Shown in pieces: positions 16,783-25,082 of a stretch of DNA of 64,000 nt (position 1 is the stretch's first letter; each line of letters opens with the position of its first letter). The stretch is taken from positions 620,001 through 684,000 of the forward strand of contig CAWDDG010000008.1 of NCBI GenBank assembly GCA_963801065.1, read 5' to 3'. Source of the DNA: CAWDDG01 sp963801065. GTDB lineage: Bacteria; Actinomycetota; Actinomycetes; Jiangellales; Jiangellaceae. The position numbers and the translations under genes were made by a program. The notes under the pieces were generated by a model that was not told the origin of the DNA, did not search any database, and saw nothing but the letters and a program-made list of their open reading frames with translations.

Positions 16783-17313
16783 ATGACCGACGTACGCACC
16801 GCCCACACCAGCGACCTGGACGCGCCCACGCTCGAAGCGGCGCGAGCCCTCCTCTACGACGTCTTCGACGACATGACGGAGGAGGACTGGGAGCACTCTC
16901 TGGGCGGGGTTCATGCGCTGGCGTGGGAAGGTGGCGAGCTGATCGGGCACGCGTCCGTGATCCAGCGGCGGCTTCTGCATGGCGGACGTGCGTTGCGCGC
17001 GGGCTACGTCGAAGGTGTCGGGGTGCGCGCGGACCGGCGCGGGCACGGTTACGGCGGGGCCATGATGGACGCTCTGGAACGCGTGGTGCGTGGCGCGTAC
17101 GACCTGGGAGCGCTCGGCGCGACGGACGAGGCCGCAGACTTCTACGCAGCGCGCGGCTGGACGCTGTGGCAAGGTCCCTCGTCGGCGCTCACGCCGACCG
17201 GCATCCGGCGCACCGAGGATGACGACGGCGGCATCTACGTCCTCCCGGTGACGGTCTCGCTCGACGTAACGGGCGAGCTCACCTGTGACTGGCGCGACGG
17301 CGACGAATGGTGA
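16783..17313 (+). CDS. AAC(2')-I-type aminoglycoside N-acetyltransferase
   Basis: A 176-residue GNAT-fold protein that resembles the mycobacterial AAC(2')-I enzymes along its whole length. Recognisable stretches are LVHTSDLD-like HTSDLDAPTLEAARALL, DWEHSLGGVHAL, VIQRRLLHGGRALRAGYVEG, the acetyl-CoA loop VRADRRGHGYGGAMMDALE, VVRGAYDLGALGATDEA, YAARGWTLWQGPSS, and the C-terminal CDWRDGDEW. These enzymes acetylate the 2'-amino group of aminoglycosides and are chromosomal in several actinobacteria. Length and C-terminus agree with the family. The gene is monocistronic, divergent from DUF1345, with 61 bases between starts. Native substrate and resistance effect are not proven by sequence. Confidence 0.85.
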   Translation: MTDVRTAHTSDLDAPTLEAARALLYDVFDDMTEEDWEHSLGGVHALAWEGGELIGHASVIQRRLLHGGRALRAGYVEGVGVRADRRGHGYGGAMMDALERVVRGAYDLGALGATDEAADFYAARGWTLWQGPSSALTPTGIRRTEDDDGGIYVLPVTVSLDVTGELTCDWRDGDEW

Positions 17314-17356
17314 CTCCGGGCTGGATGCTGTTGACGGGCCTTTGGCCCAGCGGCGT

Positions 17357-17635
17357 TCACACCGGCCGGTAGGCATCGGATCTGCGGACTACACCGACAA
17401 CGGTCACGCGATGGTGTCCGGTGTCGACTCGGTAGATCACGCGGTATGTGCCTTGGCGGGCGCTGTGCCGGTCCTCGAGTGGCGGGCGGAGGCGTTTCCC
17501 GACGCGGTAGGGGTTGTCGAGCAATGGGCCAACGATGAACTCGTAGGCGGCGAAGGCCACCGCTTCGCGGAGCTTGTCGGTGAGCTGACGAAGTGCAGTA
17601 GGGGAGATGATCAGTTCGAAGCGTTGATCGCTCAC
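17357..17635 (-). CDS. RelE/ParE-family toxin
   Basis: A 92-residue protein starting at GTG 17635, overlapping the antitoxin stop by four bases. The sequence FELIISPTALRQLTDKL, GPLLDNPYRVGKRLRPPLED and GTYRVIYRVDTGHHRVTVVGVVRRSDAYR follows the RelE pattern, with the basic active-site residues near the C-terminus. RelE toxins cleave mRNA on the ribosome. Pairing with a Phd/YefM-like antitoxin immediately upstream supports a type II toxin-antitoxin module. Confidence 0.82.
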   Translation of the reverse strand: MSDQRFELIISPTALRQLTDKLREAVAFAAYEFIVGPLLDNPYRVGKRLRPPLEDRHSARQGTYRVIYRVDTGHHRVTVVGVVRRSDAYRPV

Positions 17636-17916
17636 ACGGAGGCGCGCCGTCGGCGCACGGCCTCGGCGAGGGTCTGCTCGGTCTCGCCCTCGCCTCGCGC
17701 TAGCTCGGCATCGGAGGCGGCCAGCTGGTGGAGTGTGTGGCTGTCGAAGAGGATGGCGATGGTCTCTTCGAGCGCTTCCACATCGTCCACTGACAACAGA
17801 ACAGCCGATGGCCGACCATGGACGGTGACCGTCACCCGGTCGTGCTGGGTGTTGACCCTGTTCACCAGCTGGGAGAGATGGGCTTTCACCTCGGCCAGTG
17901 CAAGCGTAGCGGGCAC
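17632..17916 (-). CDS. Phd/YefM-family antitoxin
   Basis: About 94 residues from a GTG at 17916. The N-terminal DNA-binding part reads LALAEVKAHLSQLVNRV, then DRVTVTVHGRPSAVLLSVDD, which is the Phd/YefM fold signature. The charged C-terminal tail (ELARGEGETEQTLAEAVRRRR) would wrap the toxin. The open frame continues upstream to 18012, but the extra part (RGRWARTVCAASAS) looks non-coding. The 245 bases between this gene and the cyclase gene (17917-18161) contain no gene I can support. Confidence 0.78.
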   Translation of the reverse strand: MPATLALAEVKAHLSQLVNRVNTQHDRVTVTVHGRPSAVLLSVDDVEALEETIAILFDSHTLHQLAASDAELARGEGETEQTLAEAVRRRRASV

Positions 17917-18161
17917 GATTGCTTCGGCTGCGTCGGAGGCCGCGCACCCACTCGCCGACGCGGCGCACACAGTCCTCGCCCACCGGCCGCGACCCGTGAC
18001 CGCAGCGTGCACCCGTTGGCGTCCGTTGACGGCAGCATCGCCAGCACGTCCTCGACCGCGCCACGATCAGGAGTCGACCCGCTCGGCGATCGGCCATCGT
18101 CGCCGACCCGAGGGTGAACGTCGGGCAGGTCGAGCGGCGCAATGAGCCTGCCGTGACCAGG

Positions 18162-21100
18162 TCAGATCGGGTTGACGCAGCCGAGCCGCCGCAGCATCTC
18201 CACCGCGCGGCTACGCCTCTCCGCCGCGGCAGAGGCGTGGCCAGCAGCCGCAAGGGCTGCGGCGGTATCGATGTCGATGCATGCCGCGGCGTAGGTCCTG
18301 CCTCGTTCTCGTTCTGTGTCACCTGCTCGTTGCAGCAGCACAAGCGCGTCCTCCAGCCGGCCAGCGAGTTGTGCGAGAAGGCCGTCGGCGAGCGGGATCG
18401 CGACGACCTCGTGCCCGCGCGGGTCAGCACCCGCGCTCGCGACAAGGTGTTCGCGGATTCGTCGGAGCAGGTCGGCGGCCTTCGCATGTCCGAGGGCACG
18501 AACGATGGGCGCGCAGTCGGTGGTCTTCGTCCACAGCTCCTTGCGGTGGGCGAGCACTGCGTCGGTCAGCCGCGCCAGTGCCCGCGTGTCCTGGTCGAGC
18601 GCTGCACGCCAGAGCAGCAGGCCGGCCATCGTAACGATGTGATGTACCTCGAGCGATGCAATCGTCTCGTCGCGGAGCCGGTCGAGCACTGGATCGGCCG
18701 CTTCCCGATCGCCACGTCTGAGTGCGAGCCCGCCGATCAGCTCGTCTCGGAGCACCCGCGTCGGCCCAATGGCGAGCCGCATGTCGCCGAGCGCTGCCAG
18801 AGTCTCTTCGATCTCAGCCCAGCGGCCAGTCGGGAGGTACAGGATCTGCGCCTTAGAGATCGTGAGGTACGGGTAGAAGATCTCGATCGGCGGCAGATGG
18901 CTCACCTCGGCAAGCAGCAGGTCGAGATCGCTCTCGGATTCGGCGACTGGGTGATACGGGGCCGCGGTCCAAAGCCAGTTGATGATCGCGCGGTAGGCCT
19001 CGCCCGGGTCGCCAGCGCGGAGCGCGGCGCGGATGATGTCCCGTACTTCCTCCACATCCGGCACCACGCCCTCGCTGCCGAGCGCGCTGAAGAACGTGAT
19101 CCTTGCGTTCACCTCGGCTTCCTCGTCGCGGACACGTTGCGCGACGTCGACGGCCTCCCGTGCCAGTTGGGAGGCTTCCGGCCTCCCGCGGAGCATCGAA
19201 AGCTGGCCTCTCCGCCCCAGCGCGCGGGCGAGCTGTGGCGATTCTGGCAGGCCTGAGAGCTCGTCCACGGCCGCGTTCGCGGCCGCTGTGGCGTCGTTCC
19301 ACCTTCCCGCGACCCAATACGCGCGTGAGACGACGGACTGGGCGTCCGCTGCCGTCGCCTGATCGCCCGCGTCGACGGCCGCACGGTGCGCTGCTTGCAG
19401 GTGCTCGAGCGCGTCGGTCGATTCCGGATCCGTGAGCCGCGCCCTGCCGTAGGCGAGCTGGGCCCGGGCGCGCCGGCTGGCGTCCGGTGCCCGCTCGAGT
19501 GCACGCGAGAACGAGTTGAGCGCCGATGCGATGGCTGCGCGCGACAGCGCTGCGTCGCCGGCCTGTAGCAGCAGGTCGAATGCCCGCTCCGCGACTTCGC
19601 GGTCGGTCTCGCCGTGCTCGATTGCGCGTTCATAGTGGTAAGCCGCAACTTCGGCGGTCTCGGCCGCGCGGCTCGGTGCGACATGCTCTATCCATTCGGC
19701 GACCCGCCGGTGCAGGGTGCGGCGCTCGCTGCGAGGCAACGTCGCGTAGGCGACCTCGTGGGTGAGCGCGTGTTTGAAGCGGAACTCGCGTATCCCTTCG
19801 ACCGAGGAGGTGGCGCTTTCGGAGACCAGGCCGCGCGGTACCAGCGCATCCATCACACCGTCCTCGACGCCAACGCCGGCAGGCCAGAAGACGCGTCCCA
19901 TCACCGAACAGCGGCGCAGCGCCTCGCGCGAGGGACCGTCGAGGAGGTCCAGGCGCGCCGTAATGACCCCGTGCACCGAGTCCGGGATCGCGAGGTCTTT
20001 CACCGGTGTTCGGATCGCCCAGCCGCCGTCCACCCGGGCAAGTGAGCCCCGCTCGATCAGCATCTGCAGGATCTCCTCGACGTAGAACGGGTTTCCGTCC
20101 GCCCGGGACAGGACGTGCTGCCTGGTCTCCTCAGGAAGCCCTCCAGCACCGAGCAGAGCGGCTGCCAGCGCCTCGGATTCCGGCGGCGTCAACGGGCCCA
20201 GGCGCAGCGACGTCGCATTCTGCAACCCTGCTCCCCACGACGGCCTGGACTCTGCGAACTCGGCACGCGCGGTGCACACGGTGAGGACGGCCGAGTCGTC
20301 GAGTGCCTTCACCAGCTGTTCGAGCAGCTCGAGGAGCGGCTCGGAAGCCCAGTGCAGGTCCTCGATGGCCAGCACGGTGAGCCGCTCCCGGCCGAGCGCC
20401 ACCAAATAGCGGATCCACGCATCGCGCAAGCTGGCCGCGACATCCCGGGGATCCAGCGCTCCACCCGGAAGATGGAGGCCGATCGTCCACGCCAGCGGGT
20501 CCACCACGCGCGCCACCTCACTACTCGGCACAGTCATATCGATGGCGCGGCGGAGCTTGCTCAGCGCCACGTCTGACGCGTCGCTCTCCAGGATCCCGGC
20601 ATGCGCCTTGGCCACCTCTGCCAGTGGCCAGTACGTGATGCCCTCGCCGTACGGAAGACACCGTCCAGTCAGCAGGCGGGCCGCGTTGAGGGGGTCGGCG
20701 AACTCGGCCAGCAGCCGCGACTTCCCGACACCCGCCGGGCCGAACAACGTGACCAGTTGCGGCGTGCGATCCCGTTCGACCCGGGCTGCAAGCGCGCGCA
20801 GCACAGCCAGCTCGTCGTCCCGCCCGATGATCGGCGCACGCAGGCGTTCCGGCGCGCGCCACCCAGGCGTTGGCAGCGCATGGAGTGTTTCCCACGCCTT
20901 GACCGGCATGCTCTTGCCCTTTGCTGCCGCGCTCCCCACGTCGCGGTAAGCGATGGCGCGCGACGTTGCGGCCTGGGTCCGCTCTCCGACGAGCACCTGC
21001 CCGGGCTTGGCCCGCTGCTGGAGGCGCGCGGCGACATTGACAGCGTCTCCGCTGACCACGAGCTCGCCGCGGGCAGCAGCCTGGCGTCCGGCCACCACCT

Positions 21101-21623
21101 CGCCGGTGTTCACGCCTACGCGCAGGCCGATCTCGGCTCCATAGCGCTCCCGTACCGTTGCCGCGAACTTCGGGAAGCCGTCCCGCACCGCGAGTGCCGC
21201 CCGCACAGCGCGCTCAGGGTCGTCCTCGTGCGCGCTCGGGACACCAAAAACGGCGAGCACGGCGTCGCCGACGAACTTTTCGGTCATGCCCCCATGCCGC
21301 TCGACCTGGTCGTGCACAAGCCCGAACAGCTCCTGCTGCAGGGCGCGGACGTCCTCCGGATCGAGCCGTTCGCCGAGCGCCGTCGACCCCGCGAGATCGG
21401 CGAAGAGCAACGTCACCACCCGGCGCTCTTCGTGGTCATCGGCGGGTACGCCACGCTGGCCACCACCCCGCAGATCGGCTCCGCAGACCGAACAGAACGC
21501 CGCGGACGCGGGCTGCTCCGCTCCGCACGCGCGGCAGGCACGGTACAGAGCCGCACCGCACGCGCTGCAGAAACGGGCGTCAGGCGGATTCGCGGCTCCA
21601 CAAGACGAGCAGGTCAGTGCCAC
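18162..21623 (-). CDS. Adenylate cyclase-domain / AAA ATPase / TPR signalling protein
   Basis: A 1153-residue multidomain protein. Two zinc-ribbon modules open it (CSSCGAANPPDARFCSACGA and CRACGAEQPASAAFCSVCGA). A class III cyclase domain follows at about residues 60-240: metal Asp residues in LFADLAGS and VGDAVLAVFG, adenine-selecting Lys in MTEKFVGDA, and the Asp, Asn and Arg of SGDAVNVAARLQQR. All key adenylyl-cyclase residues are present. Next comes an AAA/NACHT-like ATPase with P-loop FGPAGVGKSRLLAEF and Walker B LTVLAIEDLHWAS, then a long TPR-like helical C-terminus. It has no membrane segment. Proteins with this layout are common in actinobacteria but their inputs are unknown. It is transcribed alone. 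Confidence 0.88.
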   Translation of the reverse strand: MALTCSSCGAANPPDARFCSACGAALYRACRACGAEQPASAAFCSVCGADLRGGGQRGVPADDHEERRVVTLLFADLAGSTALGERLDPEDVRALQQELFGLVHDQVERHGGMTEKFVGDAVLAVFGVPSAHEDDPERAVRAALAVRDGFPKFAATVRERYGAEIGLRVGVNTGEVVAGRQAAARGELVVSGDAVNVAARLQQRAKPGQVLVGERTQAATSRAIAYRDVGSAAAKGKSMPVKAWETLHALPTPGWRAPERLRAPIIGRDDELAVLRALAARVERDRTPQLVTLFGPAGVGKSRLLAEFADPLNAARLLTGRCLPYGEGITYWPLAEVAKAHAGILESDASDVALSKLRRAIDMTVPSSEVARVVDPLAWTIGLHLPGGALDPRDVAASLRDAWIRYLVALGRERLTVLAIEDLHWASEPLLELLEQLVKALDDSAVLTVCTARAEFAESRPSWGAGLQNATSLRLGPLTPPESEALAAALLGAGGLPEETRQHVLSRADGNPFYVEEILQMLIERGSLARVDGGWAIRTPVKDLAIPDSVHGVITARLDLLDGPSREALRRCSVMGRVFWPAGVGVEDGVMDALVPRGLVSESATSSVEGIREFRFKHALTHEVAYATLPRSERRTLHRRVAEWIEHVAPSRAAETAEVAAYHYERAIEHGETDREVAERAFDLLLQAGDAALSRAAIASALNSFSRALERAPDASRRARAQLAYGRARLTDPESTDALEHLQAAHRAAVDAGDQATAADAQSVVSRAYWVAGRWNDATAAANAAVDELSGLPESPQLARALGRRGQLSMLRGRPEASQLAREAVDVAQRVRDEEAEVNARITFFSALGSEGVVPDVEEVRDIIRAALRAGDPGEAYRAIINWLWTAAPYHPVAESESDLDLLLAEVSHLPPIEIFYPYLTISKAQILYLPTGRWAEIEETLAALGDMRLAIGPTRVLRDELIGGLALRRGDREAADPVLDRLRDETIASLEVHHIVTMAGLLLWRAALDQDTRALARLTDAVLAHRKELWTKTTDCAPIVRALGHAKAADLLRRIREHLVASAGADPRGHEVVAIPLADGLLAQLAGRLEDALVLLQRAGDTERERGRTYAAACIDIDTAAALAAAGHASAAAERRSRAVEMLRRLGCVNPI

Positions 21624-21669
21624 CCGCCGAGGGTATTCGCTGTGTTGGTCCCACCCTTAGCGTTCCGGC

Positions 21670-21789
21670 GTGACCTACCCGGCCGCCCCACGGGGCGACG
21701 ACGTCGACATCTTGCACGGCCCCACCGTGCCGGATCCGCTCGACTCCCCAGTGGGTGGCGGCGGCGTCAGTGATGCCCGCCGCCGATGA
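21670..21789 (+). pseudogene. Remnant of a prolyl oligopeptidase N-terminus
   Basis: A 39-codon frame from GTG 21670 reads TYPAAPRGDDVDILHGPTVP, then DPLDSPVGGG and a stop. Prolyl oligopeptidases begin with YPxAxRxDxVDxxHGxxVxDPYRWLED, so the first ~28 residues look like that N-terminus with the rest of a ~700-residue enzyme missing. The frame ends inside the next remnant. This is pattern matching to a short segment, so confidence is moderate. Confidence 0.42.
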
Positions 21790-22058
21790 CAGCCGACGAG
21801 CAGCGGCTCCCGGCGTGGGTGACCTGGCGGCCCAGGCCGTTCCCGGACGCCAACCTGCTCCTGCTCGCAGGCCGGGAACCGGTCCTCGTCGACAGCGGAT
21901 TCGTCGGCTACGCGGACGAGACCGCCGCCTGGGCACGCGCGCACGTCGGGGACCTCACGCTGGTGGTGAACACCCACCGGCACGCCGACCACGTGGGCGG
22001 CAACGCGGTGCTGCAAATGGCCGGCGCTGGTCTCGACCCGCTTTTTCACGACAAGGGT
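21786..22058 (+). pseudogene. Truncated metallo-beta-lactamase-fold hydrolase
   Basis: From ATG 21786 the frame reads as the N-terminus of an MBL-fold hydrolase: AWVTWRPRPFPDANLLLL, REPVLVDSGFVGYADETAAW, and the zinc motif NTHRHADHVGGNAVLQ with HxHxDH. After about residue 80 the similarity stops and the frame continues through the antisense strand of the neighbouring kinase fragment. The C-terminal two-thirds, with the remaining zinc ligands, is absent. It looks like half of a deletion junction rather than a functional gene. The breakpoint lies at roughly 22025-22085. Confidence 0.65.
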
Positions 22059-22403
22059 TCAGGTGGGCTGCCACGGCCGGTCGAGACCGGGGTCGGGGGC
22101 AAGCAGATCGACCCACTCGTACACCCTGACCTGCCTGCCTTCCACGGTGGCGAACACGCATCCCTCCGTGGTGCGCCGCACCTGCGGCGTCGGTACACCG
22201 GCCGTATGGGCCGCCTCCTGGAACGCGGTCGCCACACGCACGTCGTCCTCACCGGACTGGTGGAACGGCACCTTGACCGCCCAGCTGCCGTCTGCCGTCT
22301 CCAGCCGCCACACGACGCCCTGCTTGCCCCGCGCGACCGGCCCGTCCGACAGTCTCGCGGCACTGCCAAGAGCGAAGCGTCGGGTGAGGTCCACCGCATC
22401 CAC
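22059..22403 (-). pseudogene. Truncated aminoglycoside phosphotransferase-like kinase
   Basis: On the minus strand, from a GTG near 22403, the frame encodes the N-lobe of an APH/choline-kinase-fold protein: RFALGSAARLSDGPVARGKQ, GVVWRLETADGSWAVKVPF with the ATP-binding Lys, then GVPTPQVRRTTEGCVF and VRVYEWVDLLAPDPGL. It then hits a stop, with no catalytic loop (HxDxxxxN) or DxD motif. It converges on the truncated MBL gene, so both lost their 3' ends at the same junction. An upstream in-frame ATG exists at 22532, but the added residues are unlike the family. 22404-22630 holds no recognised gene and probably contains the amidase promoter. Confidence 0.6.
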
Positions 22404-22630
22404 CAGGCCAGCCCAGCACACATGCGCGCCGCAAGACCAGGAAACGAGTCGAGTCGTCGAGCCAGGGACCCGAGCCTCAACGGCCGGTAGCCAACGTGTC
22501 CGCACCACCCAGAACGCGGCCATGTTGTCCACGCTTCTGACAGCCCGTGCCCTGGCGGCGAGATCAGGAGTACGCTCCGTGAAGTCACATCTGTCACATC
22601 CGTCACTCGGCTTACACGGATCGGGGATCG

Positions 22631-24577
22631 ATGAGATCTGGCGACACCGAATCGCGTCCGCATGGTCGCCGGCTGGTCGGCCTGACGCTGTCCGTGCTAC
22701 CGATCGCGGTTCCTGGACTCGTCATGCTGCCGTCGGTTCGATTTCCGGTGGAGCCCGAGCCGGTTGCGTCGACTGTTCAGGAGATACCGCTGACGGGGGC
22801 AGCGTCGCGGATCGACGGGAAGACGCTGCCCACGATGCCTGAACCGACTCTTGATGCGGGCGATGACTCCGGCGAGCGCAAGCCCGTGGTGGTCAGCGGT
22901 GAGCTCGATGTCGAGCCGTTCCTGCTCGCCGCCATTACCTGGGAGATCGCGGAGAGCGATATCGACCTTGTCGCCTGGGCGCGAACTCGAAGCGATGGAG
23001 CCTGGTCGGATTGGAACCAGGTACCTGCCGGTGAAGACCACGGTCCGGACCCGGGGTCGGCTGAGGCCAGCCGGTCCCGGGCGGGCACAGACCCGCTCAT
23101 CGTGGCGGAGTCCGACCGCATCCAGGTACGGGTCGACACCGGTGGCGGCGTGATCCCGGACGATCTTCGGTTGGACCTGATCGATCCGGGTGAATCGCCC
23201 GCCGACGCCTCCATCGGTGCCCTGGACGGTTCGGCCGTGGCGGCTACGAACCGGCCCACCATCTACACCAGGGCCCAGTGGGGAGCCGATGAGTCCATCC
23301 GCGGGACCCCTGAATACGGCGAGGTCAATGGCGCGTTCGTCCATCACACGGTGAACGCCAATGATTACCCGGCCGCTGCGGTTCCGGAGATCATTCGTGG
23401 CATCTACGCCTACCACGTCAAGTCCCGCGGCTGGAAGGACATTGGCTACAACTTCGTCGTCGACCGGTTCGGCCGGATCTGGGAAGGCCGCTTCGGCGGT
23501 GTCGACCGGCCGGTCATCGGTGCCCACACGCAGGGCTACAACGACGACGCCTTCGCGATGTCCGCCATCGGCACCTACACCAGCAAGGTGCCAGAGGTGG
23601 CCGTGCTATCGGCCTACCAGCGGCTGTTCGCGTGGAAGTTCTCGGTGCACGGCGTGGACCCCCGGCGGCCGGTCACCTACGACGGCGAGAGTTGGCCCGC
23701 GATCGCCGGCCATCGCGACGCCGCATCCACCGAGTGTCCCGGCCAACAGCTCTACATCACGCTGCCCACCATCCGTTCCGGCGTCACGGCCTTGATGTTC
23801 CCGCCGTCTCCGAGCGACACATGGCGCGACTTCAGCGGTGATGGACGAGACGATCTGATGGCCCGCGCGAGGAGCGACGGGTCGCTGTGGATGTGGCGCG
23901 GCGCTCCCGGGCCCTTGTTCGGCCGTGCCCAACAGATCGGTTCCAGGTGGGGCGGCATAGACAGCATCGTCCGCCCCGGCGACTGGGACGGCGACGGCGC
24001 CGACGACGTCGTCGCCCGGATCACGGCGACCGGAGAGCTCCGCCTCTATCCGGGCGACGGCCGAGGCGGTTTCCTGCCGCCCCGCCGGATCGGCAGCGGG
24101 TGGAGCGGCATCCCTGCGATCCTCGGACCAGGCGACCTGAACGGTGACGGCCGGGCCGACCTGCTCGCCCGGTTCACCAACGGCACGCTGTGGCTGTACC
24201 CGGGCGACGGACGCGGCGGCTTCGGCCGGAGGGGCGTCGTGGGCCACGGTTGGACTGCGTCGATGACAATCGTCACCCCAGGCGACTGGAACGGCGATGG
24301 AAACAACGACCTGGTCGCGCGTCGGTCGGATGGAACCCTCTGGCTCTACCCGGGCAACGGGCGCGCGGGCTTCCCGGGGGTCGGGAAGATCGGCACCGGT
24401 TGGGGTTCCTTCGCGTCCATCTCCGGTTCGGGTGACGTCGACGACGACGGACGGGCCGACCTGCTCGCTTGGTCGGCGGCCGGACAGATGATCCTCTACC
24501 CCGGCAACGGCCGCGGCGGCTTCCTCCCGAACCTCGCGGTCGGCGGCGGCTGGACGGGCTACGACTTCCGCGGATGA
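22631..24577 (+). CDS. Secreted PGRP-type N-acetylmuramoyl-L-alanine amidase with FG-GAP repeats
   Basis: A 648-residue exported protein. An Arg-containing N-terminus and a hydrophobic segment (LVGLTLSVLPIAVPGLVML) form the signal. A ~170-residue linker domain precedes the PGRP/amidase-2 domain at about 210-385. That domain has zinc-ligand candidates in AFVHHTVNAND, in AGHRDAASTECPG (His and Cys), and the core IGYNFVVDRFGRIWEGR. The last ~250 residues are repeats with DxDxDGxxD-like calcium loops. Such enzymes cleave the bond between muramic acid and L-Ala in the cell wall. Monocistronic; the ATG at 22631 is the first plausible start. Confidence 0.88.
   Translation: MRSGDTESRPHGRRLVGLTLSVLPIAVPGLVMLPSVRFPVEPEPVASTVQEIPLTGAASRIDGKTLPTMPEPTLDAGDDSGERKPVVVSGELDVEPFLLAAITWEIAESDIDLVAWARTRSDGAWSDWNQVPAGEDHGPDPGSAEASRSRAGTDPLIVAESDRIQVRVDTGGGVIPDDLRLDLIDPGESPADASIGALDGSAVAATNRPTIYTRAQWGADESIRGTPEYGEVNGAFVHHTVNANDYPAAAVPEIIRGIYAYHVKSRGWKDIGYNFVVDRFGRIWEGRFGGVDRPVIGAHTQGYNDDAFAMSAIGTYTSKVPEVAVLSAYQRLFAWKFSVHGVDPRRPVTYDGESWPAIAGHRDAASTECPGQQLYITLPTIRSGVTALMFPPSPSDTWRDFSGDGRDDLMARARSDGSLWMWRGAPGPLFGRAQQIGSRWGGIDSIVRPGDWDGDGADDVVARITATGELRLYPGDGRGGFLPPRRIGSGWSGIPAILGPGDLNGDGRADLLARFTNGTLWLYPGDGRGGFGRRGVVGHGWTASMTIVTPGDWNGDGNNDLVARRSDGTLWLYPGNGRAGFPGVGKIGTGWGSFASISGSGDVDDDGRADLLAWSAAGQMILYPGNGRGGFLPNLAVGGGWTGYDFRG
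23828..24574 (+). repeat. FG-GAP/VCBS-like repeats inside the amidase gene
   Basis: From about residue 400 the protein repeats a ~47-residue unit about five times. Each unit has a calcium-loop-like segment (DFSGDGRDD, DWDGDGADD, DLNGDGRAD, DWNGDGNND, DVDDDGRAD), a DLxAR stretch, then LWLYPGDGRGGF or LRLYPGDGRGGF, and a GxGW turn. Such repeats fold as beta-propeller blades and usually bind ligands or the cell surface. The DNA is correspondingly repetitive. Confidence 0.8.
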
Positions 24578-24655
24578 GTGGGCTGCCCGGTGGAACGGGA
24601 CCGGGCGCGATCGTCGTCGCAGATCGTGACGACGTTCCCCAGCGAAGGAGTTCTC

Positions 24656-25063
24656 GTGGCCAAGCCACCGATCCCAGCCAACTTCGTCGACGTGCTGAAG
24701 AGGCCGAACCCGGCGGTCATGGCGACCGTCCGTCCGGATGGCACACCGGTCACCGTTGCGACGTGGTACCTGTGGGACGGCGGCCGCATCCTGGTCAACA
24801 TGGACGCCGGTCGGAAGCGACTCGAGCACATCCGCGCGAACCGTCGGATCTCGCTGACCGTGCTCGACGGCGATGAGTGGTACCGCCACGTGAGCATGCA
24901 GGGGAGCGCGACACTCGAGCCCGACGACGGCCTGACCGACATCGACCGGATCGCACAGCATTACACCGGCAAGCCGTACGTCAATCGTCGGCGCCCACGG
25001 ATCAACGCGTGGTTGGACATCGACGCATACCACGTCTGGGGCTTCCGCTGGTCTGCTGCGTGA
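24656..25063 (+). CDS. PPOX-class (F420- or flavin-dependent) oxidoreductase
   Basis: A 135-residue split-barrel protein starting at GTG 24656 after a strong AAGGAG (24645-24650). The sequence AVMATVRPDGTPVTVATWYL, then ILVNMDAGRKRLEHIRANRR and RYHVSMQGSATL-like RHVSMQGSATLEPDD, matches actinobacterial PPOX-class enzymes that bind F420 or FMN. The C-terminus, AWLDIDAYHVWGFRW, is typical. It ends 19 bases before the convergent TPP-enzyme gene. The substrate is unknown, and whether it serves the aromatic cluster cannot be told. Confidence 0.82.
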   Translation: MAKPPIPANFVDVLKRPNPAVMATVRPDGTPVTVATWYLWDGGRILVNMDAGRKRLEHIRANRRISLTVLDGDEWYRHVSMQGSATLEPDDGLTDIDRIAQHYTGKPYVNRRRPRINAWLDIDAYHVWGFRWSAA

Positions 25064-25082
25064 GGCCGTCACACCGCCCGCG

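Noticed and set aside
17917..18499. Continuation of the RelE/antitoxin frames toward 18499
   Set aside because: These codons read Arg-, Thr- and Ser-rich nonsense and overlap the C-terminal coding region of the cyclase protein on the same strand in another frame.
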